Shown here piece after piece: positions 1 to 10,547 of a DNA stretch of 64,000 nt (positions are counted from its first letter, which is position 1; each line of letters opens with the position of its first letter). A program made the translations under genes and the position numbers. The DNA lies in contig JBBHKE010001084.1 in NCBI GenBank assembly GCA_037447655.1, positions 58,742-122,741 of the forward strand, read 5' to 3'. The notes under the pieces were generated by a model. That model had not been told where the DNA came from and made no database searches. It saw nothing but the letters and a program-made list of their open reading frames with translations. This DNA is from Zygnema cylindricum. Its lineage: Eukaryota > Streptophyta > Zygnematophyceae > Zygnematales > Zygnemataceae.

Positions 1-450
1 GTTCTGAGGGGACTCAGTCATCGTTTTTCTTAGAGACTTAAACGAGGGGACTCGTCATTCAATACCTCCCAGTTTCAACTGGAAAACATGTCTTCGAGAG
101 ACCCTCTCTCCCAGGATAGAAGATTAAAAAGATTCAGGATAGAGAGAGTGTCTGAGATAGATGACTACATCCCTCCATAACTTACTGCTCAGGGGAGCAA
201 ATTCAGAGATTCTTTTTGCTACTGACTCAGGGGAGTCTTGCCTTCACAGGGGTGCAGGTTGTCAGGGTTTTTGTCTGCCAGGGTGGCAGTTATTTTTTCT
301 TAAACACAAAGGGGTCAGGATTATCCTAGAGGCTTCTTGGAAGCTGTCCACTCTGAGGACTTATGGAGGTCTCAGAGTTACAAAGGGTTAGTCAAAAACT
401 ATCTAGAGGCTTCTTGAATTCTATAGCCCAATAGGGGACACATAATTGCA
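1..450 (+). repeat. Copia-1 LTR, 3' portion (R/U5 end)
   Basis: This is the tail of a Ty1/copia LTR whose 5' part lies outside the window. It shares the block around 170-380 with the LTRs of the nested copia element at 12,560-12,762 and 17,990-18,195. It ends in TTGCA directly before a primer-binding site at 451. The last 70 bp (AAAAACTATCTAGAGG to TTGCA) resemble the LTR end of the antisense copia at 21,364-21,430 more than the nested copy. Confidence 0.75.
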
Positions 451-465
451 GGTTATGGGTCCACC
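451..465 (+). other. Copia-1 primer-binding site, half-tRNA type
   Basis: GGTTATGGGTCCACC follows the LTR end with no spacer. It equals the complement of the anticodon arm of plant initiator tRNA-Met except for one C-to-T change. The ATG inside it (455) opens the gag frame. See the perfect version at 12,763. Confidence 0.65.
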
Positions 466-2275
466 CTCTAGGGTGCCCCTTTTCAACAGATCTCGGTTAA
501 TTTATTGGGAAGCTATGATGGTAGGGGCTTTGTGTGAAAAACGATATTGGGTTATCTTGAGTGGACAAGTGAAACGTCCATCTAAAGGATTTTCACTAAG
601 GTTTAGTGGAGTGAGGTTTTCTGTAGCACTATGCTCCAACGGAGGAGGCAAACAGCGAGGACAGCAGTGTGTCCCAAAAAGGGAAAGGGAAGGAGACACC
701 TCTTACTCTTATTTCCATGGCACCTAAGGGGCGGCCGGGAAGATCGAACAAAATGATATCCAAATGCGGGAGTTCACAAACATGGTTGCTAGGCACTTAA
801 TTCTGAGGCATCTTACTCAATCTTTGACAACATCCCATCTCCACATCTTTAAGGCCGAGGAGTTGTGGGAGACCTTAGTGGAGATCTATAGAGCCAGTAC
901 CATTCATGAGCTCCAGTTGGCCGAGCAACGGTTTTGGGAGTAAATTTACAAAGTGGGGAAATGCTAGACTATTGTAATGACCTCTCTTATTTGTATATAG
1001 AGATGGAGAGTGCCGAGTGGACCGGTACAATGAAGATGAAAGTCAACACTCTCATCATGAAGCTGCCTAATGAGTTTAAGACTATAGTGCACCAAGTGCA
1101 GGTAATCGATAACAACTTGTGGAAGTGGAACACAGTGGTCCGGATGATACTTTTGCAAGAGAACACTATCGAGATTTGGAGAGGAGGAAAGAGCGTTCAA
1201 GCTATAGCTGTCGGAACGGATCGATGGGGAAAGGATCCAAGGAAGTTATACGGCAACTTCAAGGGAGAGAAAGATCAGACTGGAGGACCGAGGCCTCCAA
1301 AGGGCCTTTGTCATTTCTACAAAAAGTCAGGACACTTCATAGCTGATTGCACCAAGCTGTTGGAGCTGAGGCCTCGAGAAAACCGTGGAGGAGGTTCTTC
1401 CGGGGGAAAGAAAAAGGCACCTGTTGTCACACAAGAGAAAGGGGAGACCAAAGAGGATGAATCTTCCCAAGAGGAGTATGGAGAGCTTCTCTTTAACGAG
1501 AATTTGGAGGCGATGAAGATTCCTCGAAAACACAAGTGTGCCTTTCGAGTTATTCGAGAACTTCCACAAGAAGGATGGATCATCGATTCAGGTGCATCAA
1601 TGCATATCTGTCGTGACACGCAACTCTTTACCAAGCTAAGAAAGATCCCCAGTGTAGAGATAGATTACGGGGATGGGAGAGTAGTTACTTCAGATCTAGT
1701 TGGATTGGTAGATCTTAAAGTCTTAGTAAAGGGTAAGATTTTCATACTCACTTTCTCAAATGTACTTTATATCCCTTAGCTGAGCAAAAATCTTGTCTCT
1801 ACTTCTGTATTAGATGATAAGGAGTTTGATACCTTCACTAGAAAGGGAGTCTTTTCCGCTGAATATGGGGATAAAGTCTACTTCACAGTAGATAACTGTA
1901 GCCAAGGAATGTTTAGGCTTAACCTGAGTAATGAAAAGAAGAATGCTTACTATGTTGGTGTCCCAAACTTGATGATCTGGCAAAAGCGGTTGGGGCATGT
2001 GCACTTTGATAGGCTGAGGGAAATGAAGAAGCTTGGTGTAGTAGAAGGTATTCAGTTCGGGGAAAATGAAATGATGGATGATTGTAGTGGTTGTGCCCAA
2101 GGTAAGGCTCAAAGACTTCCATTTCCCAAAACTGCCACATACAAAGGTGAGAAAGTACTACATATTCCCCACAGAGATATCTTGGGACCAGCAAAAGTAC
2201 CTTCAGTAGGAGGTAAGAGGTTCATGATGACAATCACTAATGATTGGTCCAGATACACTAGAGTCTACTTCCTAA
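455..2275 (+). pseudogene. Copia-1 gag-pol remnant (gag, protease, integrase N-terminus)
   Basis: This is a decayed Ty1/copia polyprotein, homologous along its length to the nested copia at 12,767-14,590. The gag start (MGPPSRVP) lies at 455 and is lost by frameshift near 600-720. From 934 a second frame carries gag, the CCHC zinc knuckle (CHFYKKSGHFIADC, with the second Cys replaced by Tyr) and the protease motif DSGAS near 1,590. It ends at a TAG at 1,777 where the relative reads Pro-Glu-Leu. The GAG-pre-integrase zinc region (HVHFDRL..CSGCAQGKA) and the first integrase aspartate region (DILGPAKVP, TNDWSRY) lie in 1,909-2,275. The element then stops abruptly at the gypsy LTR edge. Reverse transcriptase and RNase H are absent. 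It is not functional. Confidence 0.85.
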
Positions 2276-2475
2276 TGTCGTGCATGTGACAATAGAGATG
2301 GTAAACATGCAACACAATCAACTGCAAGATAAAATATAAAGAAATAAACGAGAGAGTCATAAACATCTTAGAAAACCAGTGAAAAAAAACTTGTATAAGC
2401 AGCAAGCAACAAATAAACAAATCACAAGAAAAATAAATGGTAGGGTGAGAAATGAAGCTAGGAGGCTTAGTTTAT
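2276..2475 (-). repeat. Short 3' LTR of gypsy fragment A (probable)
   Basis: Read on the minus strand, this segment follows a G-rich purine run (complement of 2,476-2,484) and ends in ACGACA at 2,276. A matching segment with the same outer edge occurs at 7,597-7,796. Two independent copies ending at the same base next to unrelated sequence identify an element terminus. The inner boundary is approximate. Confidence 0.55.
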
Positions 2476-2630
2476 TCCCCCCCCAGCTCTTTAGCCTACC
2501 GAAGAGCTGGCCAATTTGACTCGTAACTCTCGGGAGCCGTGACAAAACCAATGACCGTCTGGAATCAATGTTAACGGAGGAACCAAACACTCTATGTGAA
2601 ATCACTGGTTGAAATGGTCGCATAGAAGCA

Positions 2631-3682
2631 TTAATGTTTTTCGTCGGCTCGGTTGCAAAGTGTGCATTCTGTAGTTTCTGTGATAGGCATACGCATAGGG
2701 TCCATGTCCTGAGAGAGATTCAATAAATAACATGGAGCACACTTCTTCGAATGCTCCCAAAAGGTTCGCGAATCCGCTCCTTGGAGTCCTAGCATGCCAT
2801 TCGTGTCAACTACGATAAATTGGAGAATACGAGGTGAAACATCCGTGTCTAAGGTATCGAAGGATTGGCGCCGTAAGTAGACGTAATTTCCCACTCGGTA
2901 AGGCTTTTGCTGGGTCCGGTAGTTGCCGCTCTGTGTCATGGCGAAGTGCAAAGTATCTCGGTGTTGGGGGATCTGCAAGTTGTTAAAAGGGGATATCTCA
3001 GGCAAAAAGCAACGCCCTGTTAGTAAGTTCTTCCAAAAAAACCCTGTTAGACAGTAAGGGGAGTGGAAAGCTTGTGGCTTTTTGGATATTCCTACCCAAC
3101 AAAGGTTGACGCCCAAATAAGACATAGTATGGACTGAAATTATAAAGGCTCGCTTGCATAGACATTCTATATCCCATGGTGATGTAACCGAGGGACTCGT
3201 CCCAAACTGTAACATGTTTCTCCAAGCAATGCTTGCGTAATGCTCGCTTGAAGGTCTGAACTGCACGTTCCGCCAATCCATCAGCATGTGGATGATCGCG
3301 GCTTGTTCAACGATGGTCTATGTGAGCCTCATCTAGCATTTCTTGGAATTCTCCGCGGAATTCAGTCCCTTGATTTGTGAGGACTTCGGCTGGAGCGCCG
3401 TATCTCATAAGGACATGTTCCCTAAAAGCGGCGGTGGTGAGCTTTGCAGTTTTGTGTGGTAACGCAACTGCTTCAACCCATTTGCTAAAATTTTCAATCA
3501 TGATCATTATATATTGTTTCCCATTCCGGGGTATGGGAAAAGGACCTACCAAATCGCACGACCAACGGTAAAATAACCCCTTGATGGGTAATGGTTGGAG
3601 GGTAGTCTGCCGGTTGCTAAAAGAGGTGCGCATATGATCACATATTGCACATTTGTGCAATACTGATGCCACATCACTTCAA
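2631..3682 (-). pseudogene. Ty3/gypsy integrase fragment A
   Basis: This is the minus-strand remnant of a Ty3/gypsy pol gene, read from 3,682 down to 2,631. It shows the end of the integrase zinc finger (HKCAICDHM) and the first catalytic Asp region (SCDLVGPFPIPRNGKQYI). The second catalytic region is changed to TNQGTEFRGEF, where Asn-Gln replaces the usual Asp-Gln/His. The glutamate helix follows (AERAVQTFKRALRKH), then the C-terminal region with GNYVYLRR and two CxxC pairs. The frame shifts at about 3,300 (just before AERAV) and again near 3,000. There is no reverse transcriptase, so the copy is truncated inside the zinc finger. The GYRMSMQASL and FSPYYVLFGRQP style is common in gypsy elements of non-seed plants and algae. 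Fragment B at 7.9-8.7 kb is a close copy. Confidence 0.85.
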
Positions 3683-3719
3683 ATGTCTAATTCTCCATAT
3701 TGGGGCGGGGCGTTTCTAA

Positions 3720-4498
3720 GGGTTTGTCTCCATGTGCCAAAGTATGGGTTTCTAAGATTTAGAGCCGTACCGCGTAAGTTCAAACCGTACAAAAACAACG
3801 CAAAAAAAGAGAAGTACAGTTTGCGTCATTGTCGAATTTAAAATGTTCTACATATTGTCTTGTGTTCTACGACCCACAACCACGCCATTAAACGTCATCT
3901 TCAAACTTTTTTTTAAAACACATGGGCTATGTGTTTTAAAACAAAGTATTTTCGCTAAACGAATAAGAACACTTATTAGCACGTGTCTTCTTTTTTCAAA
4001 AATTCCAAACAAATTTAAGCGACGACTAAAAGTGCACGATTCGCTATGTTTTGTCCGTTTGCGCTTAGGTACGACGAGGCATAGTACACAATTTGTTTGG
4101 TTTTGTCTGTTTGCTTCGGTACGGATTCTTGGTACGCATTTTATTTCGCCAGGGGTCTCAACTCTCAAGATTCTGAGGCCATTTCACGTCGACGAGACAG
4201 GAGACAAAAAGTCACCTTCTTCAATCATGAAACGGCACAGGCTGGAAGGCGGTACGTCTACAATGTCACGGATAGTCATGCAACGCCACAAGCACTTACA
4301 AAAAATAATGTGCGTCATCACATATTGTAGACGTTGACAGCCGACACAGGTATTGTAAGCGTATTCAATCGTCACAAAATTTAGTAACATTTTCTAGTAA
4401 ACACAGTGACATCTGAATTCTGGGTCCGCCGAATCCGCGCTTAAAAACAAAGTAGGCTCTCTAAGCTACAAATACATGGGGTTGTACCGTATGAACCC
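3720..4498. mobile_element. PIF/Harbinger-type MITE, copy 1
   Basis: This is a 779-bp non-coding element. It starts GGGTTTGTCTCCATG and ends with the imperfect inverted match CATGGGGTTGTACC...GAACCC. It is flanked by TAA on both sides (3,717-3,719 and 4,499-4,501), and a 3-bp TWA duplication is the hallmark of PIF/Harbinger. It shares long internal homology with copy 2 (4,991-5,768), including GTGTTTTAAAACAAAGTATT and GGTCCGCCG blocks, and with inverted copy 3 (40,101-40,865). No transposase is encoded; the ORFs inside are spurious. Confidence 0.8.
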
Positions 4499-4501
4499 TA
4501 A

Positions 4502-4987
4502 AAAATGAGCTGGCGTAGAAGACTGCCATCTGCAAAAAATTACAAAACTTATGTTGTATGATTACTTCGTACGCAGGTACATGGTACGCAAATGACAATT
4601 TGAAGTTAAATTTGTCAATGTGACTAATCTTTCAAGATATTGAATATCGGATCGTATCTGACGTGGTGCCACTCAATTATAACACGTGGTTTACAAGCTC
4701 TACGCGATGGAAAATCGTTTAAAATGTAATAGCCACGTAGAGTTGGCCGTACGGGCTGATGTTTAATTTTTTTATTTACAGTTTTTTTTTTTTTGGACAT
4801 GGCGAAGGGAGAGTAGAGCGCAATAAAGTGGGAGACAAAAGTAACGACAAATTGTGATAAAGTGTATTGTACGCTATTAGCGTAGAAATAGGTGATGGAA
4901 CGCCACCCTCAGACTGTTATAGTACAGTTACGCGTTGTTCGTAAAAGCGTTGTTCTTAGAAGTTGCAACTCCTATTTTTGTCGTGAC
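4502..4987. other. Inter-MITE spacer, no gene seen
   Basis: This is AT-rich sequence with several GTAC tetramers and a run of T near 4,780. I see no coding or RNA feature. Confidence 0.5.
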
Positions 4988-4990
4988 TTA

Positions 4991-5768
4991 GGGTGCGTCT
5001 CTATGAGCCAAGATAATGGTTTTTTTCTGTTGTTTTCCTGGAAAACTTAGAGCCGCACCGCGTAATTTTCAACCGTACAAAAAAAAGAAAAAAGGAGAAG
5101 TACAGTTTATGTCATCATCGAATATAATATGTAGTCTATGTTGTGGTTTTGTTTTCTTCAAGCCGCGGCCATGCCAAAAATCGCCATCTTCAAACTTTTC
5201 TTTAAAACACATCGACGATGTGTTTTAAAACAAAGTATTATCGGAAAACAAATAAGAACACGTATTCGCAATTGTAAATTTTTATACAAAATTTGAAACG
5301 AATTCAGGCGACGGCGAAAGGTACACTATTGCGTTATGTTTTGTCCGTTTCCGTTGAGGTTTGACCAAGTAAAGTACACAATTTTTTTGGTTTTGTCCGT
5401 TTGCGTTTGGTACTGATTTTATTTCGCCAAGGGTCTCAAGATTCCGATGCCATTTCACGTCGAGCGGACAGGTGACGCAAAGGCAAAGTGCATCTTCTTC
5501 AACTATGAAAGGGCACAAGCTGGAAGGCGGTACGTCTACAATGTCACAAAAACTTATAGGACGTCGTAATCAGTTACAAAAAATTACGTGTGTCGTCACA
5601 GATTATAGACTTGACAGTCATCACGAGCATTCCCAACGTATACAATTGTCACACCCTTAAGTAACTATTTCGTTGTTACACATAGTGACAATTGAAATCC
5701 GGGTCCGCCGGATCTGCGCTAAAAAACAAAGTAAATTCTCTAAGTTCGAAGTACATAGAGACGCACCC
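4991..5768. mobile_element. PIF/Harbinger-type MITE, copy 2
   Basis: This is a 778-bp element with perfect 15-bp terminal inverted repeats (GGGTGCGTCTCTATG and its complement) and a TTA duplication (4,988-4,990 and 5,769-5,771). It is the best preserved of the three copies in the window. Its length agrees with copy 1 to one base. Confidence 0.88.
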
Positions 5769-6018
5769 TTATTTTCGTGACTCTTTTTAGTGTTGTGACA
5801 AAAATTTAAAGGAGTTACCCATAATTTGCCACGTCTCCTTACAATAAACTACAGTACTGTAGTTGTAGAAAACTAATTTTGCATTAACATTAGGAGATTT
5901 GTACAAAAATAATGATTGGGAGTGTAACGCTATTCACACCTCGATTCTTTCCGATATGGCATTTTTCGGAAGTGACAACTTCGGCCTATTAGAGCAAAAA
6001 ATCGGTCATTTCAAGATA

Positions 6019-6235
6019 CACCGTGGATCGCTATTATGGTTTATAATTTATTTGCCACTTAAAACATCTATTTTCTACACATATTTTCCTGGTTTTCAAA
6101 TTGAGACCGCCAATCGGAAGCTGAGAATTTCACCTTTTAATCGCAACCGTCAGATGTAAAAACCGACACGCGTGTACGGATAAAATATGTTTTAAGTGAC
6201 AAAAATAACATTAACACTAATAACGATTCGCGGTG
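6019..6235. mobile_element. Stowaway-like MITE, copy 1 (TA target)
   Basis: The termini CACCGTGGATCGCTATT and AATAACGATTCGCGGTG are inverted repeats bounded by TA on both sides (6,017 and 6,236). Internal blocks (ACTTAAAACATCT, CGCAACCGTCAGAT, GTGTACGGA) recur in the copies at 30.7, 41.7, 44.6 and 59.5 kb. No coding capacity. Confidence 0.75.
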
Positions 6236-6476
6236 TACTGTAAGTTTTGTATTTCAATGATTGGCAATTGAGGACCATCCATATCTAAATCCTACGGCCA
6301 TAAGGAACTCAAATATTGACAACGACCTACTCTTTGGGGATCGATGGGCCGCGGCTCTAAGGGCATACTGTAGCTCCATTGGTACATAGATAATTACGGT
6401 TTTGGGTTGTAAACTACTACAATGCCCTTTTGCACGATGAGCCCCAGTTGGGTCCATTGCACTAGTAGTTCACAAC

Positions 6477-7596
6477 TTGCAATGTGGTGGAGCCCCATCA
6501 TTTGTGAACCAGGTTGTTACAAATGCTTTGTTGGAGGACCTCGCGCACTCTGATGACCTCCTTAAGCTCTCCGACTCCCAAGTGGCTTTTGCAATCCTCA
6601 CCTGTTGTTTTGCTCAACGTCCTCTTTATCTTGCTTGGAGTGTCCCACCAACGACTCTGCTTTTGTCTTCTCTTAAAGAATTTGACGACAAACTCTTAGC
6701 ATACTCTACCACCTCGTTGGGCATGGGATTTTTGATTGGCCGAAAGGTTCGTTTGCCCGCCAACAAGCAAGTCTCCCTATTTCGAATGGCGGCTTAGGTT
6801 TGATTCCTGTGGCTAGAGTTGCTCCAGCGACATATTTGGGTAGTTGGTCTTTGGTGGCACATACCATCACCTCTCGATTTATCGTTGATGATATTACAAT
6901 TTTGGCCCAGGTCGTCCCTAAGGTGGAGGAAAACCTTTTTTCCTTTTCACGAGACTCCTCTCTCCGCGCGTGCGCTCCTCCCACCTGATCCAAAAAACCA
7001 GGTTCCACCCTTTCAATCTTTTATTTCCGACAAAATCATTCATCTCCAACGGTGTATAACTGAGCAATTTGCAGCCGCTGAATTCCATAACCTTTCAAAC
7101 ACGCTACCTTCTGTTCAATCGCGTGCCGGACTGCGTTCATTTTTCGGGTCAAAGGCAATTGCGTGGCTGCAAGCTACGCCAATGTTCTCGACCCTTCGTG
7201 TAACATCTGACCAGTTCACATCTGCCTTATGTCTTTGTTTGGGTTTGCCACACCCCGCGCTTCTTTGGCGACCGCATTGTGTTTGTAATCAAACCTATTG
7301 ACTCAGAAAGTATTCATCTACTCCGTTGCTCTAAAGGCGGTGAACGTACTGTTGCGCATGATTTGGTTCGCGACTCAATTGCTGGAATCGGCACCGACGC
7401 GGGCTACACCGTGAGGCGCGAGGTTTCTCATATAGTACCTCCTCGCTCCCAGTCTACCGGCCTTTGAAGTTCTCGGGTTGACTTGGTTTTCCTCCATTAG
7501 GCTTGGAGGACTTTGGGTGATGTGGTTCTCACGGATCCGATTGGAACCAACGTTTCTTCTCGCGCGGCGGTACATACGGGCGTGGAGGCTCGAGAC
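6477..7596 (+). pseudogene. RLE-type LINE pol remnant, copy 2
   Basis: These are plus-strand fragments of the same protein as the ORF at 28,611-30,485. In order they are HSDDLLKLSDSQVAFAILT (6,550), RVAPATYLGSWSLV (6,815), FQSFISDKI to LCLGLPHPALL (7,010-7,265), and HLLRCSKGGE with RREVSHIVPP (7,315-7,440). Last comes a segment reading VDLVFLH and then, after a stop, WRTLGDVVLTDP (7,480-7,540). The pieces lie in different frames, so several indels separate them. The reverse transcriptase catalytic part is missing (5' truncation). The 3' end is cut by the gypsy LTR edge at 7,597. The Cys residues of the zinc motif are partly lost. It is a dead copy. Confidence 0.8.
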
Positions 7597-7796
7597 TGTC
7601 GTGCATGTGTCAAACAAAATGATAAACATGCTTCACAATCAACTGCAAAGGAAAATGATGAAGAAATAAGCAAGAAAGTCGTAACATAACAAAGAATTGG
7701 TGGTTGAAACTTGTACAGGCAACAAGCAACAAATACATATCACAAGAAAAGAAAAAGGTAGAGTGAGAGAGGAAGCAAGGATGATCAGTTAATTCC
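7597..7796 (-). repeat. Short 3' LTR of gypsy fragment B (probable)
   Basis: This is a homologue of 2,276-2,475 with the same outer edge (TGTCGTGCATGTG on the plus strand). It abuts a C-run at 7,795-7,804 that is the complement of a G-rich purine tract. Confidence 0.55.
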
Positions 7797-7940
7797 CCCC
7801 CCCCAAGCTCTTTAGCCCGCCGAAGAGTTGGCCAATACGACTGGTAACTCTCGGCAGACGTGACAAAACCAATGACGGTGCGGAATCGATGTTAAAGGAG
7901 GAACCAAACACTTCATGTGAAATCCTGTGTTGGAATGGTC

Positions 7941-8693
7941 TCATAGGAGCATTGATGTTTCTCCGTCGGCTCGGTTGCAAAGTGTGCATTCTGTAGTCTC
8001 AGTGATAGGTATACGCATAGGGTCCATGTCCTGGGAGAGATCCGGTAAATAACATGGAGCACAGTTTTTTGAATGCTCCCAAAAGGTTCGCGTATCTGCT
8101 CCTTGAAGTCCTAGCATGCCATTCATGTCAACTTCGATAATTCGGAGGATATGAGGTGAAACATCTGTGTCCAAGGTATCGAAGGATTAGCGCCGTAAGT
8201 AGACATAATCTCCCACTCGATAAGGCTTCTGTTGGGGCCGGTAATTGCCGCTGCGTGTCGTGGCAAAGCGCAAAGTATCCCGATGTTAGGCAATTTGCAA
8301 GTTGTCAAAAGCCATAGGCATCTCTCGGGCAAAAAACAGCTCTCGGTTAGTGAGTTCTCCCACAAAAACCTCGTCAGACAGTAAGGGAAGCAGAAAGCTT
8401 GCGGCTTTTTGAATATTTCTGCTCAACAAGGGTTGACGCCCAAATAAGACATAGTATGGACTGAAATTAGCAAGGCTCGCCTGTACAGACATTCTATATC
8501 CCATGGTGATATAACCGAGGGACTCGTCCCAAACTGTAATATGTTTCTCCAAGCAATGCTGGCGTAATGCTCGCTTGAAGGTCTGAACTGCACGTTCCGC
8601 CAATCCATTAGCATGTGGATGATCGCGGCTTGTTCAACGATGGTCTATGTGAGCCTCATCTAGCATTTCTTGGAATTCTCCGCGGAATTCAGT
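7941..8693 (-). pseudogene. Ty3/gypsy integrase fragment B
   Basis: This close relative of fragment A covers only the glutamate helix and the C-terminal region. From right to left it shows DEAHIDHR, AERAVQTFKRALRQH, GYRMSVQASLANFSPYYVLFGRQPLL, then the region with CAPC and CTLC pairs near 7,990-8,070. Frames shift at about 8,620, 8,370 and 8,190. It is truncated at 8,693 in the sequence CGCGGAATTCAG, where fragment A continues into the catalytic core. The two copies are therefore independent insertions or fragments, not one duplication. Confidence 0.82.
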
Positions 8694-8699
8694 GAATTC

Positions 8700-9577
8700 T
8701 AACAAATGAACAAGTAACCAAAAACTGCTCTAGACCAGATTTGAACCAAGGTCTATAGATGTATTTGTAGAGGTAAGCCTTAACCAATAAGGCGTTAACG
8801 AAAAGATAGACGTATAGGGTTTCAAAGGTATATAAACCTTGACGCAGAGGATAGTTAACATCAGACTAATGAAGAGGAACAATTCATGCATGTACGGGAA
8901 TCTGAACCGTGTAAAATATGTTTTGAGCTGACGACCGACATTGCAGCCGTCACGCAAAGTGAGCTTTTGGCGGCATTCGAAGATAGCGTCACGCGATGCC
9001 ACGTGGCGCCACGTTATTTGATACCAGAGAAGATGGGAGGAGGAACCATGGCTCCCGATTTGACAGGTGTCACCTCGTAGACCATGTTGTACAATATCCG
9101 TACAATAAGTACATCGCCCATTGTACCTTCTTGTACTATAAAGTGTTCCTATTGGACTAGGGTTTAGTAGTAGGTAGTCGTGAGTAGGCAGACCAAGACT
9201 TAGTGATATTTAGGTACCTCTCTCTAAGAGAGCTTGTAACTATAAAGGTCATATTTGACCAGCCATAACTTAATGCTCGGGTGAGCAAATTCAATGATTC
9301 TTTTTGCTACGTACTCGAGGAGTCCAAGCTACACAGGGGTGTAGTCAGTCGGAGTCTTTGCGTGCCAGGGTGGCATTTATTCAGTGGGAAAGTCAAAGTT
9401 GGGAATATTGTCCAAAACACATATTCAAGCTTTGCATTCTGTGGTGGAACTGAGCACACAGAAGGTCTTCTCTTTACAGGGGTGAAGGTGTGTTGGGTTT
9501 CTTATTGTCAAAGGATCATTTATTTGGTTTTATATCAACTTGGAGTCGGCACTATCTAGATTAGCTTCTTTTGGATC
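8700..9577 (+). repeat. Copia-family LTR fragment, plus orientation
   Basis: This region carries the LTR landmarks of the copia family. They are an antisense tRNA-like module (8,737-8,790), a GTAC cluster at about 9,087-9,135, a TATAAAG at about 9,137, the block GAGCAAATTCAATGATTC and the CGGCACTATCTAGATTAGCTT block. It stops at 9,577 where the antisense copia LTR begins, so its U5 end is missing. It differs enough from the nested copia LTR to be another member. Confidence 0.65.
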
Positions 9578-10519
9578 TGCGAATTCTGTAGGCAATGGAG
9601 CCCATAGAATTTCACAAACAAACAATCTAACTGCACCCTTGTACACTGTGGACTCCTCTGAGTCCGCACAAAAGAATTCACTGAAAACGCCCAACCAGGC
9701 AATAAGTTATGAAGTGGCAAAGATGCCAAAATATACACAAGCTCATTCGGAGAGAGGCGACAACCTCTTCAATCTCTTAAGTCCTAAACCCCTCTCACAA
9801 CCCCTATCTACTGATGTACAAACCAATCAGGGAACTCTAAAGTATAGAGGTATTGTGGCCAGTGTACTTTCTGTACGGTCGGTGTACGACTCGTCTATTG
9901 AGTGGACGCATGTCTCCTCCGGCCTCGCCCTCATGCTCTCCAGGATTCCCGCTTCCCAGTGTTATCTTGCCACTTGGCGCCAGGTCATGTCACGCCCAAA
10001 AACCACCAAAGCGACCATTCCAGGATCTTGGCGATGATGCATGCCATTGGATCCAAAACGGCTTTGAATGCTAGCCGTTGAAAATCGATGTCCGGTAACA
10101 TTTGTTTCGTGCGGTTTCATGTTCGCACTGTAATCCAATTTGTTTTATAATACATCTGTATTTTCGTTAATCGGATTACTAAACTCTGACTCATTTAAAT
10201 ACTAATCATACCCCACGTACTCTAACGGACTTCAACGACAAACCGGCTAAGGCTAACGACTACGCCTCGCTCTGCCAGTCGGAGGTTCGAGTCCTGCCGG
10301 ACTCGTCATTTTTGTTAGAAGTGATTTATGTCACTTTTTCTAACTTGCCTCAGGAGCCAAGGCAGCCATGGCTCCACCACCCTCTCTTTCCTTCAGTGAT
10401 TACAAAAAGCATGGGGGATAGAGGGAAGAGGTGGAGGCAGACTGCTTCCGCTTTTCTTTTATATTTTCACTAACCTATTCAGACCTAAAAAATGCTTCAT
10501 AAATCTAGTAATTTTAACA
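9578..10519 (-). repeat. 3' LTR of the antisense (outer) copia
   Basis: On the minus strand it begins TGTTAAAATTACTAG at 10,519, directly after the polypurine tract, and ends in TTCGCA at 9,578. It is homologous to the 5' LTR at 21,364-22,374, but about 60-70 bp near the U5 end (AGTCAAAAACTATCTAGAGG block) are deleted here, giving 942 against 1,011 bp. It contains a GTAC cluster (about 9,870-9,895) and a tRNA-like module on the opposite strand (10,245-10,294). Confidence 0.82.
10245..10294 (+). other. tRNA-like module antisense to the LTR
   Basis: GGCTAAGGCT (A-box-like) and GGTTCGAGTCC (a good B-box match) are about 30 bp apart, on the strand opposite to LTR transcription. Homologous modules lie in every LTR of this family here (8,737-8,790, 11,933-11,994, 17,360-17,430, 22,100-22,155, 26,540-26,620). 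No complete tRNA cloverleaf is formed. Confidence 0.45.
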
Positions 10520-10533
10520 CTCCTCTTATTTTC
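10520..10533 (-). other. Polypurine tract of the outer copia
   Basis: On the minus strand GAAAATAAGAGGAG lies directly before the 3' LTR. The nested element has GAAAATAAGGGGAG in the same place (17,101-17,114). Confidence 0.75.
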
Positions 10534-10547
10534 TAGTTTAATTTAAG

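Noticed and set aside
964-1634. Minus-strand ORFs opposite copia-1
   Set aside because: They are shadows of the gag-protease frame.
3843-4390. ORFs of 68-164 codons as a host gene or transposase
   Set aside because: They lie wholly inside a Harbinger-type MITE, are not conserved in the other two copies and show no domain.
8730-8800. A functional tRNA gene on the minus strand
   Set aside because: A- and B-box-like motifs are present, but no acceptor stem or complete cloverleaf could be formed, and the segment belongs to an LTR.
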